Assembly (NCBI GenBank): GCA_026874595.1
Contig: CM049316.1
Coordinates: forward strand, 56,863,676-56,927,675
Direction of reading: 5' to 3'
DNA: 64,000 nucleotides
DNA from: Sipunculus nudus
Lineage: Eukaryota; Annelida; Sipuncula; Golfingiida; Sipunculidae
The position numbers and the translations under genes were made by a program. The notes below the pieces were generated by a model, which saw only the letters and a program-made list of their open reading frames with translations, was not told where the DNA came from and did not search any database. Each line of letters begins with the position of its first letter. Position 1 is the first letter of the stretch. Positions 9,442 to 20,450 of the stretch are shown piece by piece.

Positions 9442-11570
9442 CATATTATAATATTTCAGGAACGGTGCATTATTGTCCGGAAAGTGTGGGTTATATGGAA
9501 TATGTCACAGATATATAGTGTCCACCTAAATAAAAGAACTGCCAAAAATAGCTAAGTTAATATAAATGTTTTAATTAAAATTTCTGTAACTGCTATAATG
9601 AGCATGCTTTTTCCAGCTCCTGGTCAACCAGCTGATTGCATTATGTCTAAGGATTCTTACCAAAAAATCTAGACGTTCCGAAGTTATACCGAGGTTGCCA
9701 TTATCCTATAAAAAAAACAAGTCGTCTGAGGATAACATAGCTCGCCGGTACGGGGCATTCAGAAAATCCTTGAACTTTAACCCCTAAATTATATCTGGAA
9801 TTCCTAATCCTCCTATATAATAAAAATAAGAAATATGAAAGCTATATGCTGAGTGGTTGTTGAGTTTGTTCGTAAAGTGCTAATAACTAGTCCAGAAATT
9901 AAAATACGGGAAAAGTTTTAATAGTTGTGCTAGGTATTGTCGATGAACATCAGTGTACTAAGATTAATTGAAATATCTTCATCAGCAATGAGTCTAACAA
10001 AAAAACTTTAACCGGACTTAGGGTAATTGGTTAATTGGCAATAGGGTAATTGGTTGCCGAGTTGTAAAGAGTAAATAAAAACTTTTACCTGAGCTGGGTT
10101 GGGATCTGTGCAATTTTTTTTTCTAATTATTTGGGCTTATATATTGTGACTGTTCATCAGTGTATTAAGTTTAATTGAAATGTCTTCATTAGCAATGGAG
10201 AAATGAGCATAACAAAAAAACTTCAACCTGACTTGTTTGTTCATGAAAAACGGAGGCCTGTGAGCTTGACCTTTGACCTTTGGATGCTTAAATCTTACGT
10301 TGGATTATAATCACCTATACAATACATCAGTGTAATATAAAAAAAATTGACTTAACAAGAAACTTTTAACCTGGTTGTCTACGGCCGCCGCTGACGCCTA
10401 CGCCGGGGGTACGGTATAAGCTCTTCTGAACTTCGTTCCCGCGACAAAAACAGAAACAATTTGAGCATGCTCAACATTTCTCGAGGTCTTCGCCATCTGT
10501 CCCAGTGCCGTTTTATATCGGATGTTCCACGATCACATATGTGGTTTGAGATATTGGAACATATTTGAAAATTATTAAGTCCGTTGTGAACCCTCTCGCA
10601 GATGACCAGATTAGTAAAATCATGTGTTATATCCGATACATATCATTAGACTGTTTTATAATTATCTAAATTCAGCCTCTTACATAATTATTGTTCAATT
10701 ACAGAGAACAGGTTTAAGGATAAAGTTTAAACCTGTCAGTTTTCACCCTGAATATGATTACTATGACTGTTACGAGTTTTTTTCATTTTACTAGCTGTTA
10801 CTGGATATCATACATTAAACTATGAAAAATATCATACATGAACATTTATGCGTTTTACTGTCAATTTATTACGATTATTTCATGACTAACGTAGTGTAAT
10901 ATTATTGGATCATTTGTTTTCAGAAGACATACAAATAAAAAGCAGGTTATGTCTCGTTGGGGTCACATAATGCAGCGGTTTACCAATGCCTGATGGGGGA
11001 AATGACAGTAAGTACATAGATAAAAAACATATTTACTTGTAACATGCTGTAGTTAAATATAGGGGGGGGGGGGATGGATGACGCGTGCTGAAGTGATGGT
11101 ATCAATGCCCTTTAGTTCAGGTATTTAAGTCCCGTAAAACATTTTTCGTTTGTTCTTAAAAATAATAAATCTATATAAAATCATACTGGTTTTTATTTTA
11201 CCCATCTCTATGCTGCATGATTATATATGGTAGAATAAAGACAAATTTAACACAAAACCTTGTGTCAAATCTTATACAAGAATCGTGTTATATGTAATAC
11301 AAGAACATGTTTCAGTTAACACAAGTAACTTGTTTTATATATAACATATGTTTGTGTTAATCTAGGTATGACACAAGATCTTGTACTATTTTAACACAAG
11401 TTGACGCTGTTCATATGAGACGCAAGCACTTGTGTTTCGTTTTAGATCTTCCTTAGATCCTGTATCCTTAGATTTGTCACTTTTAGAGTTTTAATTTCCT
11501 TCATGTTGGGTAAGTATCGGTCGGGACCAAATTGATAAAATATGTCTTAATTCCTTGCTTGAATTTTTCC
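9440..11570. other. Gene-free duplicate of 1,640-3,770
   Basis: Repeat content is as in unit 1: 'CATCAGTGTA' units at about 9,945-10,440, a short poly(G) near 11,061, and ACACAAG/CTTGTGT pairs at 11,252-11,440. No exon is recognisable. Confidence 0.6.
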
Positions 11571-11840
11571 ATCTCTTCCTTTTCTTCCTCCTTATCATTT
11601 TTTCAGGATAGTTCTTGATCACGTCCGGCCCTGGAGACAAACACGTGAGTTCAGTATTTATAATCTAGTGTATAGGGTCTTGTTATACCTCACTTATACT
11701 TCAATAGAATTTAAAACATCAATTAATCTAATGTGGGCCGACTGTGATAGAATGCGGATTCTTAACATAAGGTTCATGATATCCCGGAGAGGACAACCCC
11801 TGTTTGTTGTAGTGATAATAAACATGGTAATTTCCCTTAC

Positions 11841-12050
11841 ACACAACTGGTTTTGGCCGGTTTATTCAGAAGGAAGGACAGTTGGATCAAAGACACCGGT
11901 TGGTGTTGCTGCCTCAGAAAGATATGTGGATCCACGGCCATCCGTTTCTTCTAATTGGGTAAAACACATTGTGCAAAACTGGTAGTGTACGGGAACAAGG
12001 AATGTGCAGAGTGGACAATTCTTCTCATTTTCTTGATCAACATAATATTC
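11841..12050 (-). pseudogene. Copy B: zinc finger 6 exon with in-frame stop
   Basis: Finger CPLC...CTMC with TF and M intact; TAA at 11,862-11,864, the same codon as in copy A. The next relic (11,573-11,648) is frameshifted, so this is the last recognisable finger. Confidence 0.75.
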
Positions 12051-12256
12051 CTGAAATTAAAGAAGTTTCTCAGAAATCGTTGTCTCAGTATTGATCTTAA
12101 AACAAAATGCCAAAGCGCATAAGGAATCCTTATTTTCCATGCTAATGGAATTCTATTTAATATTTAAAGGACACTTTGAGAATTGTATTTTGACCGGAAT
12201 ACAGTTAATGCTATAGTTGGTCAATCATGAGTCCTAACGTTTTAGACGATTTTTAA

Positions 12257-12525
12257 AAATCTGCCATCGTGCGCTTTTTCTGAATGCGTTACGAATTTCT
12301 CAGTTTCTAGAAGATTCAATGTGTTAACATGTTCGCAGTCTTGATCTTTAAAATTTGCCACGGTTATCTTGCATGTTTTCAGTTAGCAGTGCCAGGTTTA
12401 TCTAGGTCCTGTATAACCTAAACTGTGTCTTGTTTGTCATTTACCTCTTTGCCCTTCTGTTCAAGATCCGCTCCAGGACCCTGCTTAGCTTGGTTTGGTA
12501 CTTGATCCCCTGTAGCCGGTGGAAC
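12257..12525 (-). pseudogene. Copy B: broken acidic exon 4
   Basis: Starts VPPATGDQVPNQAKQGPGA and reaches KQDTV then TAG, as in copy A. Compare VPLAGDDQVPNQ in the open exon of copy C. The 3' border is approximate. Confidence 0.65.
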
Positions 12526-12836
12526 CTATTTGAAAATGGACTCCAGTGTGCGATTATGAGGGATTAACCATTAGTGAAAAAAAAAACAATGAAAAAAAAA
12601 ACTCAATTAAGACCACCTCACTGATGAATGAATCTTTCCATCAACATTTGCACGTTATTTTGTGCTATAAATAAATATAAAACTCCTTTAAATATGTAAT
12701 ATTTTTGTATAATATTATTTGGGGCACGGAATAATAGCATCGTCAAGTAATGTCAGTTCACTATGAAGAAACGGGTGGTTTCAACAAACTATTATCCCCG
12801 TTTTAACGAATTCTTATCTTCTCTTTTGTAAAGCAA

Positions 12837-13415
12837 GTGTTACGAAGACAATTTTTTCAGGAGAAATACTGGGCCGATCCAGGATTCGAACCCATTACGG
12901 TGGGGCACAAGTCCGGCGTACCAAGCGCTTCACTAGCAAAACAAGCTTCACTAGCGAGACAGTTAGGTCCTCTTTTACGTCTGCCCGTAACATATCCCCT
13001 ATTAAGAGCGTTCTGCTATCAGAACAAGACTAATTATCCCAGGAGTCACACTTTGGTGAGCTTATTCCCAGGGCCACAAAGTTTTACCGTCACGTTGGAC
13101 GAGCCCCCATTCGTTGCGAAGACAATTTTTTCAGAGGAAAATACTGGGCCGATCCGGGATTCGAACCCATAACGTTGGCGCACAAGTCCCGCGTACCAAC
13201 CGCTTCGCTAGAAAAGTAAGCTTCACTAGCGAGAAAGTTTTGTCCGCTTTTATGTCACCCCGTAACACACCCCCTCTTTGGTAAGGGGAAAATATCGGGC
13301 CGATCCAGGATTCGAACCGATAATGGTGGCGCACAAGTCCGGCGTACCAACCGCTTCACTAGCAAAGCAAGCTTCACTAGCGAGACAGTTCGGTCCGCTT
13401 TTATGTCACCCCGTA
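12837..13415 (-). mobile_element. tRNA-like (SINE-type) unit array, copy B
   Basis: Counterpart of 5,034-5,740. Three B-box-bearing units remain (B-boxes near 12,887, 13,157 and 13,308), but about 120 bp of the linker before the third unit is missing relative to copy A, so the array changed after the duplication. Confidence 0.6.
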
Positions 13416-13440
13416 ACACGAGATTGTGAAATAAATGCAC

Positions 13441-13653
13441 CTTCACTTCAATTGTGTTGGACCTGCTGTACCAAGGTTGGCAATTTCCTTCTGAGAGAAA
13501 GATAAACGATTCCTCATCGGAGGCCTTGTGCACGGTTCCAGGAACACCAACACTGTTGAAAACATCGGCGCCCTGAATTAAAGTAAAACATGTTGTACTA
13601 ATTTGACAATGCCAAGGGACATGGATCACATATTTAGGACAGGTCTTCATAGT
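13441..13653 (-). pseudogene. Copy B: degenerate zinc finger 5 exon
   Basis: Open frame TMKTCPKYVIHVPWHCQISTTC: the second zinc cysteine is Tyr. It ends NTIEVK before a GTGCAT donor, phase 0. An in-frame TAA lies just upstream and no good CAG acceptor is seen, so inclusion in mRNA is doubtful. Confidence 0.55.
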
Positions 13654-13799
13654 CTTGCTTTATCCAAACTTTTCCATATACTTATTATATAATATGAAAT
13701 TTGCATATTTCTAAAGTCAATAACAGGGGAACAATTACGGCGATGTTTCGTTCTACCATTTTTTTAACCTTTTTTTTCAAGTTCAAAATTTGCCTTAAA

Positions 13800-13882
13800 T
13801 ATTTCCTACTATTTGGCCAACTGTCTTTTCATCTTCTTTTCGTCCATTGTCCAAGCCTTCTTGCCGTTTCCCAGATTTCACT
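13800..13882 (-). pseudogene. Copy B: remnant of acidic exon 3
   Basis: Resembles the 3' end of the copy C exon at 36,464-36,895 ('CCAAGCCTTCTTGC' is shared) and then joins sequence equivalent to 37,212. A deletion has removed most of this exon. Copy A has different sequence at the equivalent place (6,100-6,205). Confidence 0.5.
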
Positions 13883-13966
13883 AGGTCCGTGATAGTTAAG
13901 AGAAAGGACAAGCGTTTTCCCAATACCTGCAATATTTGTTTTGGTGACAGTAAGCATAAAATTAAC

Positions 13967-14161
13967 CCTTACACACGGTTGGCTTTGGCCGGTTTCCTCT
14001 GATGGAAGGAGCACTGAATCTGAGACATTATCTGATGCTGTATCTGTAGATTCCTTTTCTTCAAATGATGCAAAACACATTGTGCAAAATTGGTAGTGTT
14101 TGGGAACATGGAATGTGCATACAGGACAACTCTTCTCATTTGGTTCATCCATATCAGTTTC
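13967..14161 (-). CDS. Copy B: zinc finger 4 exon
   Basis: 195 nt, phase 0. CPVC-x10-CTMC finger with NZF-type TF (here THF-like: CTFHVP) and M. Donor as in copy A: either GTTAAT at the ancestral place or an in-frame GTAAGG two codons earlier. Confidence 0.7.
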
Positions 14162-14363
14162 CTGAAATACGAGAAGATTCTCAGATACCGTGGTAACACC
14201 ATTTATCTTCAATAAAAATGTCAAAGCGCACATAAAATCTATATTTTGCCTGCTGATGAAATTTAGTTTCGAGGACAAATTTCAATTTTTTTCCTGATCG
14301 GTATACGGTCATTGCAATAATGAGTGAATCGTTTTGTGTGAGGCATAAAAACATAACACTGAC

Positions 14364-14657
14364 CGTGTGATTTTCGTCGGCGTTGTTCGGTTCAGGTTCC
14401 AATTTCTCTGTGTCTGGTAGTTTCGGTGTACTAACATGTTCACTATTTCGGTCTTTAATATCGCCACATGTATTTTGCATGTTTTCAGTAATATGTGGAT
14501 CAAAAGTTTCTGGCTCCTGACCGTCGTGCGTTGTAATTTGTTTGTCATACCCCCCTTTGCTTCCATATTCAAGATACGCTCCAGGAGTTGTCTCGGTGTG
14601 CACTTTATCCGCTGCATATATTTGATTTGATACTTGATCTTCTCCAGCCAATAAAAT
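14364..14657 (-). CDS. Copy B: acidic linker exon 2
   Basis: 294 nt, phase 0 to 0, open. Acidic and polar with no predicted fold (ILLAGEDQVSNQIYAADK ... NADENHT). Donor GTCAGT. Same length in A, B and C. Confidence 0.75.
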
Positions 14658-14988
14658 CTATTAAAAAAGACTCCAGTATTAATGTACGAGGGGGTAACCA
14701 TTAACCAGGTTCATAAGCCAGGTTCATAATAATTTAAAGCTTTATTATGACCATCTCTCTCACAACTTGCCTGAATGTTTCTAGCAGTATTTACACTTTA
14801 TAATCTGCTTTAATAAATATGTAAACCCATTTAAGATGAAGTATTTTGTAATACTGTAAGGAAAAACCAGTAAGCAATATATCATGTGACCACGAACAGA
14901 TCGACGTGTTTACAAAAGCATTATAACTAAACATTCTAACTAATCTTTATCTTCTTTTTGGTACAGCGAAATGGTAAATTAAATACAC

Positions 14989-15222
14989 CATTTCACTTGT
15001 GATGGACTTGCTGTACCCAGGTTGGCAATTTCCGCTTGAACGAAACACAAGCGATTCCTCATCTGAGGCCTTATGCACTGTTTGTGGATCATCTGAACTA
15101 TTGCAAGCATCCTCTTCTTGGATTAAAGTAAAACATGTGGTGCAAATGTTACTGTGTTCCGGGATCAGAATCATACACTTAGGACAGCTCTTTCTATTGC
15201 TTTCTCTACACTCTTCAGTATC
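14989..15222 (-). CDS. Copy B: zinc finger 3 exon
   Basis: 234 nt, phase 0 to 0. Finger CPKCMILIPEHSNICTTC: the four cysteines are kept but TF and M, the NZF ubiquitin contacts, are absent. Acceptor TTTTAG, donor GTGTAT. Confidence 0.75.
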
Positions 15223-15366
15223 CTAAAATATAAATACGTTTAGTTATTCATATGGAATTTGCAAATTTTTTAAAAGTTAATAGCACAAGGATAATCATGG
15301 TGATATTTCTTTCTACCAAGAAAGTTTTAAACTGTTTAAGTTTAAAATGTGTCTAATTTTCCATAC

Positions 15367-15639
15367 CGTTTGCTTAACGGCCTTTCCATCTTCTTCTTCT
15401 TCAAGGGAAAGTATCTTCTCTTTAAAATTGTTTTCTGCCGATTCATGGTTTAGCTGTTCTTCCTTTGTATCTTGCTTATCAAGATATTCGGCCTGGCCGG
15501 TTTTTGCTGGGTCGATGAGTTGATCCTCCATTAAAATTGCTTCCAGATCCGAATCGGTCAGAGATGGTCGGTCCTTTTCTGCATCGTCATCGGAAAATCC
15601 TCTTTGAAACGTTTCATGATCTTTTCTCGACAGAGAAGC
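15367..15639 (-). CDS. Copy B: acidic linker exon 1
   Basis: 273 nt, phase 0 to 0; ASLSRKDHETFQRGFSDDDA start, very close to copy C (38,719-39,012), then Glu/Lys-rich. Flanked by AG and GTATGG. Confidence 0.75.
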
Positions 15640-16413
15640 CTGGAAAAAAACGGCATTTATTATTTACATACAAGTGGCTTCCATTAGCTATAAACACCAC
15701 CGTGTATAGCCATAACGTGAAATATGGTCCATGAATAAGAACTCCTCATTTTCTTCTCTTAAGTACAATCTGGGTATGCCGTGTACGCCGGAAAGCGAAG
15801 AGTTACATATTTCAATGGGTTGATTACCTAGTGTGCCTAGTAGAAACTTTACTCAAAAGTTATAAACGGATTGGTAAAGGTATTTTATGGAGGGATATAA
15901 TGTATTATATTTTTTCCGTTGTTCCTTACTTGCCCTTTTTTCTGTTACCAGCTTTACCCAAAACTATTAAATTCAAAGAACAATCCTTTAAATGTTTCAT
16001 TACTCTGGGTAATGATTATATATTTTTAATGAAAGAAAATCATGCTATACCATATCGAGACAGGGCAACTTTATTGAGAGGGTTGAGGGCCGGGACCCTT
16101 CATTTTTATTATTGAAGGCCGTATTTGTACTGTAGGGCATAGGTGAAAGGTATTAATGTTCCGCGACACTGGTAGAGCGAAAGGAATGATCGATTACGAT
16201 GCTGATGGTATATCCCAGTAGTCTGAAACGACAGCCTCTACGTTATATTATGTCTCATTTACTTCACATCTAATCATACAATACATAGATCGGATATCAT
16301 GGTTAATGACACAAAAGCTAAAGATAAATTATACAATGGACACGGCATTTATCCTATCTGTATTTGTTTTCAAGAAAATAAAGTGTTTACTGATATAAAT
16401 AAGGCACAGGTAC
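15640..16413. other. Intron of copy B without other features
   Basis: Contains the empty site (about 15,780-15,800, 'TGTACGCCGGAAAGCGA') of the transposon found at 39,166-39,570 in copy C. A short plus-strand open frame at 15,831-16,115 has no support. Confidence 0.6.
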
Positions 16414-16644
16414 CTCCTCCTTGCTGTCATCTGATGGATCACGATTGAGTTCAACAGTTTCTGCCAATAGAGGTCCAGCTGCCCCCTCCGTATTTATTGA
16501 AGGTAAGAAATTTGGAAATTCCGTCATCGAATGGCCATTCATATTTTGCAACGGCAAGAAACACATCGTGCAGTCTCCAAAAGTGACTGGGTTTAGGAAG
16601 GTACAATGAGGACAGTTGATCTCACCATCACTTCTTTTTGTTTT
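16414..16644 (-). CDS. Copy B: zinc finger 2 exon
   Basis: 231 nt, phase 0 to 0. KTKRSDGEINCPHCTFLNP start; finger CPHC-x10-CTMC with the TF and M ubiquitin contacts and the Asn typical of RanBP2-type fingers. Acceptor TTCTAG-like (TTTAG), donor GTACCT. Confidence 0.8.
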
Positions 16645-17004
16645 CTAAATAAGTAACAAGGTTTGTATTTATATTTTCTGTGTATATTTTGAATCCTTAA
16701 TTTTTACTTTTCATAAATAAGTTTAGAACACACAAGGACACATTAGACTCCTTTTTTCAAGTATAAGAAGTAAAAAATGCAGTAGACACAGAGAATTTGA
16801 TCTAAAGTTTAATAATTGGAACTGACAGTACGACATTCAGTTGTCGACAATGGTCCACTATATATTTTGAAGAGGGTTTTTCTTATTCAGTCTATTTTTT
16901 TGTACTCGACAAGATCACCATGGGTATACTTATAGTATTGTGTAGGAAATGGGAAATAAAAAAAAAACAAGGAAATTAAATGTATATTATTTGAGATATG
17001 TTAC

Positions 17005-17152
17005 CGTATCTGAAGCTTTCATATCTTCGGGATCACGTGATTTTTGACGTGGTCTATTTGTCCTCCCGTTCTTTTTCCTGTTCTTCGTTTTGTGATGGCC
17101 AAATGTTGGTGAGCGTCTGCTATTACCTTGATGATCATGCACCCTAGGCCGT
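17005..17152 (-). CDS. Copy B: basic exon
   Basis: 148 nt entering in phase 2 and leaving in phase 0. Rich in Arg/Lys/His (SRRSPTFGHHKTKNRKKNGR), probably unstructured. It parallels copy C 41,183-41,330. Finger 1, which follows in copy C, is not found in copy B. Confidence 0.75.
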
Positions 17153-17478
17153 CTGTTTGAAAATGACATTGATGAAAATGTTGAAGAGAATATATAACTA
17201 TACCATACGTATACTGACTGGTCAAGCAGATCGTACAGAACCACCGTGACACAGAACCTCCGAAACCGTTGGCATATTGAGTTACATCTTATTTGGATCA
17301 TTGGGAAAGCTTTTTTTTCAACTAAAAGATGCATGGAAATTAAAAATATATTAAGTTTCAAAATATTACTCGTTTTTTTACACACATTGTTATTCTCCAG
17401 GAGTTAAACAATTGTATATGTGTCTACGAGAAAAGAATGCATCTTGAATCTGCTAAATATATAAAAAAGAGATCTCAC

Positions 17479-17687
17479 ATAGAACCCCGTGGAATGAGTT
17501 TCCTGATTTCTTCAAGTTGATGATGGGTGCCACCCATGATAGCAGTCAGCTCAGCTTTGGCCAACACGAGCTCGGAAAGTATTGCCTTAGTGGTGGAGAT
17601 TATTTCCTCTTCGTGAACATCTTCTTTGAAAATAAACCTGTCATTTTCTTCTTTGTATCCAAGAAGATCCATGATTTCCATTGACCC
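17479..17687 (-). CDS. Copy B: PUB domain part c
   Basis: 209 nt, phase 0 to 2. MEIMDLLGYKEENDRFIF ... ELVLAKAELTAIMGGTHHQL. Compared with human HOIP PUB, the GYTEE, TLEVLLLRTEL and NTHP landmarks align without gaps of note. Donor GTGAGA. Confidence 0.85.
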
Positions 17688-17967
17688 CTGGAAAGATTTA
17701 ACAGAGATTTCTACAGGTCGTGACGGAAAATTATAGAGTCTGTGTTTTATATATCCTATCTCATGATTGTATATGTAACGACGTAAAGAGACAAATATTC
17801 CGGTTTGAATAACGTAATGTCTTAGGTCAGCTCGGTATTGCCTAACTTCAAAGGGAAAGGGAATATTAGCTTTGACTTGCGGGTAGAATCAAGGTTAAGC
17901 ATTGAAGCATTCATGCACTTTCCTGTTCAGCAAAATAGATAGGCCATAGATAGGTACCTACATGTAC

Positions 17968-18108
17968 GTTCCTCATAAATGAGCAATCTTCAGTTGGATC
18001 TGTGTCAAACCATGTTTTCTTCCTATTGTCGCTCGGCGGGATATTGTTGTGGCCATATTTGTAGATTATCTCCAAGGCATCAATCAACAATTGTTCCCAG
18101 TCTTTGGC
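17968..18108 (-). CDS. Copy B: PUB domain part b
   Basis: 141 nt, phase 0 to 0. AKDWEQLLIDALEIIYKYGH aligns with HOIP 'LNTLSTALNILEKYGRN'; then SDNRKKTWFDTDPTEDCSF. Acceptor TTTACAG, donor GTACAT. Confidence 0.85.
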
Positions 18109-18859
18109 CTGTAAAGAGATATACCTCTGATATATAACTCTGTCAAGATATTTTCATTCAGGTTTACTTGTTTGTTCATTGTTTTTGCAGGGGTCGCCCA
18201 TACGGGTTTAAAATATGTGAAAAAAATATATTTTCACGTATTCGCCATACATAATACCACTCCGAAAATAAAGCATTTCAGGGTGTCCAGTATTTTCTTA
18301 GTTGAACATTCATTTCAAAATACATTGAATGGGATGCAATATGAAAATTACTCGTCACCTCTTGGCATTTTAAATAAATGACACAATATTTAAAGAAAAT
18401 AAACACAGTACTGCAACCATTTAATTCAATTTTTATAAAGTTTGCAACATATGTAATGATTATATGTGAGTATATTTTACCAACATACTATAACATTAAA
18501 AAATATTAATTTCTTTAAAGCTAAGAAACGTCGTCTGCAAAAGGAATTGATATATGGAATTACCAGCACATGTATATAAGCAAACATAAAGCGCGATTTA
18601 CGGGAACTAGCATATTAGTTGTTCTTGTGTAGTTATGTATTTTCTGACTGATGGTGCAACAATAGCCCCTTTGTGATAAAATACTTATTTCTCAGAATAT
18701 ATACGAGAATATTTGAGAGGGTCACTCTTGGCATTGTTCTCGACAGTTATGGATATTTTTAAGGCATGATCAAAGGGGAGTTGCGTGCCAAGGGCCTATG
18801 GTATACACTACCTAAATTATAGTGTAGATAGGGGACAATGTTATGTACCGTTGACTCAC

Positions 18860-19009
18860 ATTTGAATTCAACCTGATCATGTTTTTCAGATTTAAGAGAC
18901 CATATTTCTGTCGTATGGTTAGGTCTAGATGCACGTATTTATCTGGTGCTTCTGGTCTCTCTCCATTCGATATCGCTTCCCATAGTTCCCGGCGGATCGC
19001 CATAGATTC
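18860..19009 (-). CDS. Copy B: PUB domain part a, with replaced splice acceptor
   Basis: Open from ESMAIRRELWEAISNG through PEAPDKYVHLDLTIRQKY to SLN-type end, donor GTGAGT. The ancestral acceptor has been overrun by (CT)n(AT)n and the first codons carry a 2-nt loss. A TTAG exactly before GAA TCT ATG gives a new acceptor that keeps phase 0 with exon 2. Confidence 0.75.
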
Positions 19010-19036
19010 CTAAGAAAATCGTAAGTTCAACATTGT

Positions 19037-19038
19037 CC

Positions 19039-19122
<84 letters not shown>
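19037..19122. repeat. (CT)n(AT)n microsatellite at the PUB-a acceptor
   Basis: CT tract with one interruption followed by AT tract, next to the PUB part a exon. In copies A and C the same place holds a pure (TA)n. Confidence 0.95.
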
Positions 19123-19127
<5 letters not shown>

Positions 19128-19327
19128 CCATATGATAATTTGTATATAAAACATTTAAGACGTATAAACATTAATATTACAAACAACATAAACATTATGA
19201 ACCCATAATATAATAAAATCACCACAAAATCTAAATTACACGCAACTCTAACTGACGAAGCTATTACGTGCGACCAAGTGCACACCAAATATGTTTGTAG
19301 TGCAGATAGAACAGATTTTGCGAATAC

Positions 19328-19383
19328 CAGGAGAGGGTCTTGACTCTTCTGACTTCCCATTTTCAGATCTTTGCAGACCTCTT
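19328..19383 (-). CDS. Copy B: exon 2
   Basis: 56 nt, EEVCKDLKMGSQKSQDPLL, acceptor TTTCAG, donor GTATTC. The likely usable start is the internal Met (KMGSQK), since the upstream ATG at 19,731-19,733 is out of frame through this splice. Confidence 0.65.
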
Positions 19384-19510
19384 CTGAAAGAGGATCATAC
19401 ACCTATAAATACATTCTCAGACCGTGGGGCTGGCGGAGTCGTGTGTACATATATTCAGTGATATGTTTACATGACAAGGCATGGGTGACATTGTTAGTAA
19501 GTGACAGAGA

Positions 19511-19512
<2 letters not shown>

Positions 19513-19563
<51 letters not shown>
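19513..19563. repeat. (AT)n microsatellite
   Basis: Pure AT tract upstream of copy B exon 2 (in its first intron). Confidence 0.95.
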
Positions 19564-19567
<4 letters not shown>

Positions 19568-19733
19568 GGATCACTACTTTTTATTATGCAAGATCATGAC
19601 ATCTCCGTGCCAATGCTAGAAAATACCATGACATTATCAGAATTAAAAAGACCAACATCACAATGTAATGTTCATTTTTACTCAAATGTACATCAGTGGA
19701 AAACACTGGGGCGAGAGCACTCACCTTCCACAT

Positions 19734-20450
19734 GCGGTTTATCTCTGGGTCCAAGTAGATAGTTCAAAATACCCAAAGAAGAGTATTAAAAACTCAAACC
19801 CTGTCATATACCGAAATTAATAATACACTACAACTTAGCGGAACATAATATTGATAAACACAAAGGTGTCGAATCTTGAGGTGAAGTAAACATTCCCTGA
19901 GTGCAGGTGACGCTCGGTCTCCCGAAAACAATCGTCCTTGGATATGTGTGCAGAATATCATGCTAAGTTCACTAGGTCAAGCAAAAATCCCATATTTAAA
20001 GTCAGCACCATAATGCAGGAGCCCATCGACTGATAAAAGTTGGGAAATCCAGAGTGTCATCGGCAAACCCATGAATCAACTTTCCCAGAAGGTCTGAAAT
20101 TAGAAAATACCGGCTCAAACATTACCGCCATCTAGCAGCTGTGACGAGAAATCTTTTCAAAACTCCATAACTAACGATCTGCTTTTAATCAAAAGAGGAC
20201 CCACAAAAGATGATGCTCTGATCTGGAATTTTCCATGGATATAATTGCGGAAGGACTACTATAATCGACATTTTATCTTACACATAATTGCGACAGTCAA
20301 AGGATAATTTGGACGATATATGAATATATAAAATGAAAGGCAAAGAGGTTCTTCTTCGACTATGATATACCACACTCTGGACCAGCAATTATCACATGAA
20401 TATCACCTTTCAAACCATAGAAAAGGAACTATACAAATATCGAAGTTAAC
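19734..20450 (-). promoter_or_regulatory. 5' flank of copy B
   Basis: At 20,030-20,150 it keeps the block shared with the flanks of copies Z and C, including 'TTTCCCAGA' and 'ACATTACCGCCATCTA'. The conserved block carries GGGAAATCC at 20,042-20,050, a good Rel/NF-kappaB-type match. No TATA box or start site can be fixed from sequence alone. The minisatellite that follows this flank in the Z and C units is absent here. Confidence 0.45.

Larger units (their letters stand above)
8766..14986. repeat. Tandem segmental duplication, unit 2 (3' part of copy B)
   Basis: Near-identical to 937-7,308, including minisatellite, repeats, tRNA-like array and exons. Differences are mostly single bases plus indels, such as an 8-bp 'CACATATG' insertion near 10,534 and loss of about 120 bp near 13,276. 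This implies a recent event. The unit continues into B-specific sequence that is deleted from unit 1. Confidence 0.92.
11573..19733 (-). pseudogene. Copy B: HOIP-like PUB and zinc-finger gene, C-terminally truncated
   Basis: Exons in order: possible start exon (19,725-19,733), exon 2 (19,328-19,383), PUB a/b/c (18,860-19,009; 17,968-18,108; 17,479-17,687), basic exon (17,005-17,152), finger 2 (16,414-16,644), acidic 1 (15,367-15,639), finger 3 (14,989-15,222), acidic 2 (14,364-14,657), finger 4 (13,967-14,161), decayed finger 5 (13,441-13,653), broken acidic 4 and finger 6 with a stop. PUB through finger 4 is open and phase-consistent, so a shortened PUB-zinc-finger protein is possible. The ancestral start has a 2-nt insertion (ATGTGGAAG against ATGGCAG) that breaks the frame; translation would need the Met inside exon 2. 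Finger 1, acidic exon 3 (mostly) and all of RING2-LDD are missing. It could be a decoy-like truncated gene or a young pseudogene; transcripts would decide. Confidence 0.72.
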
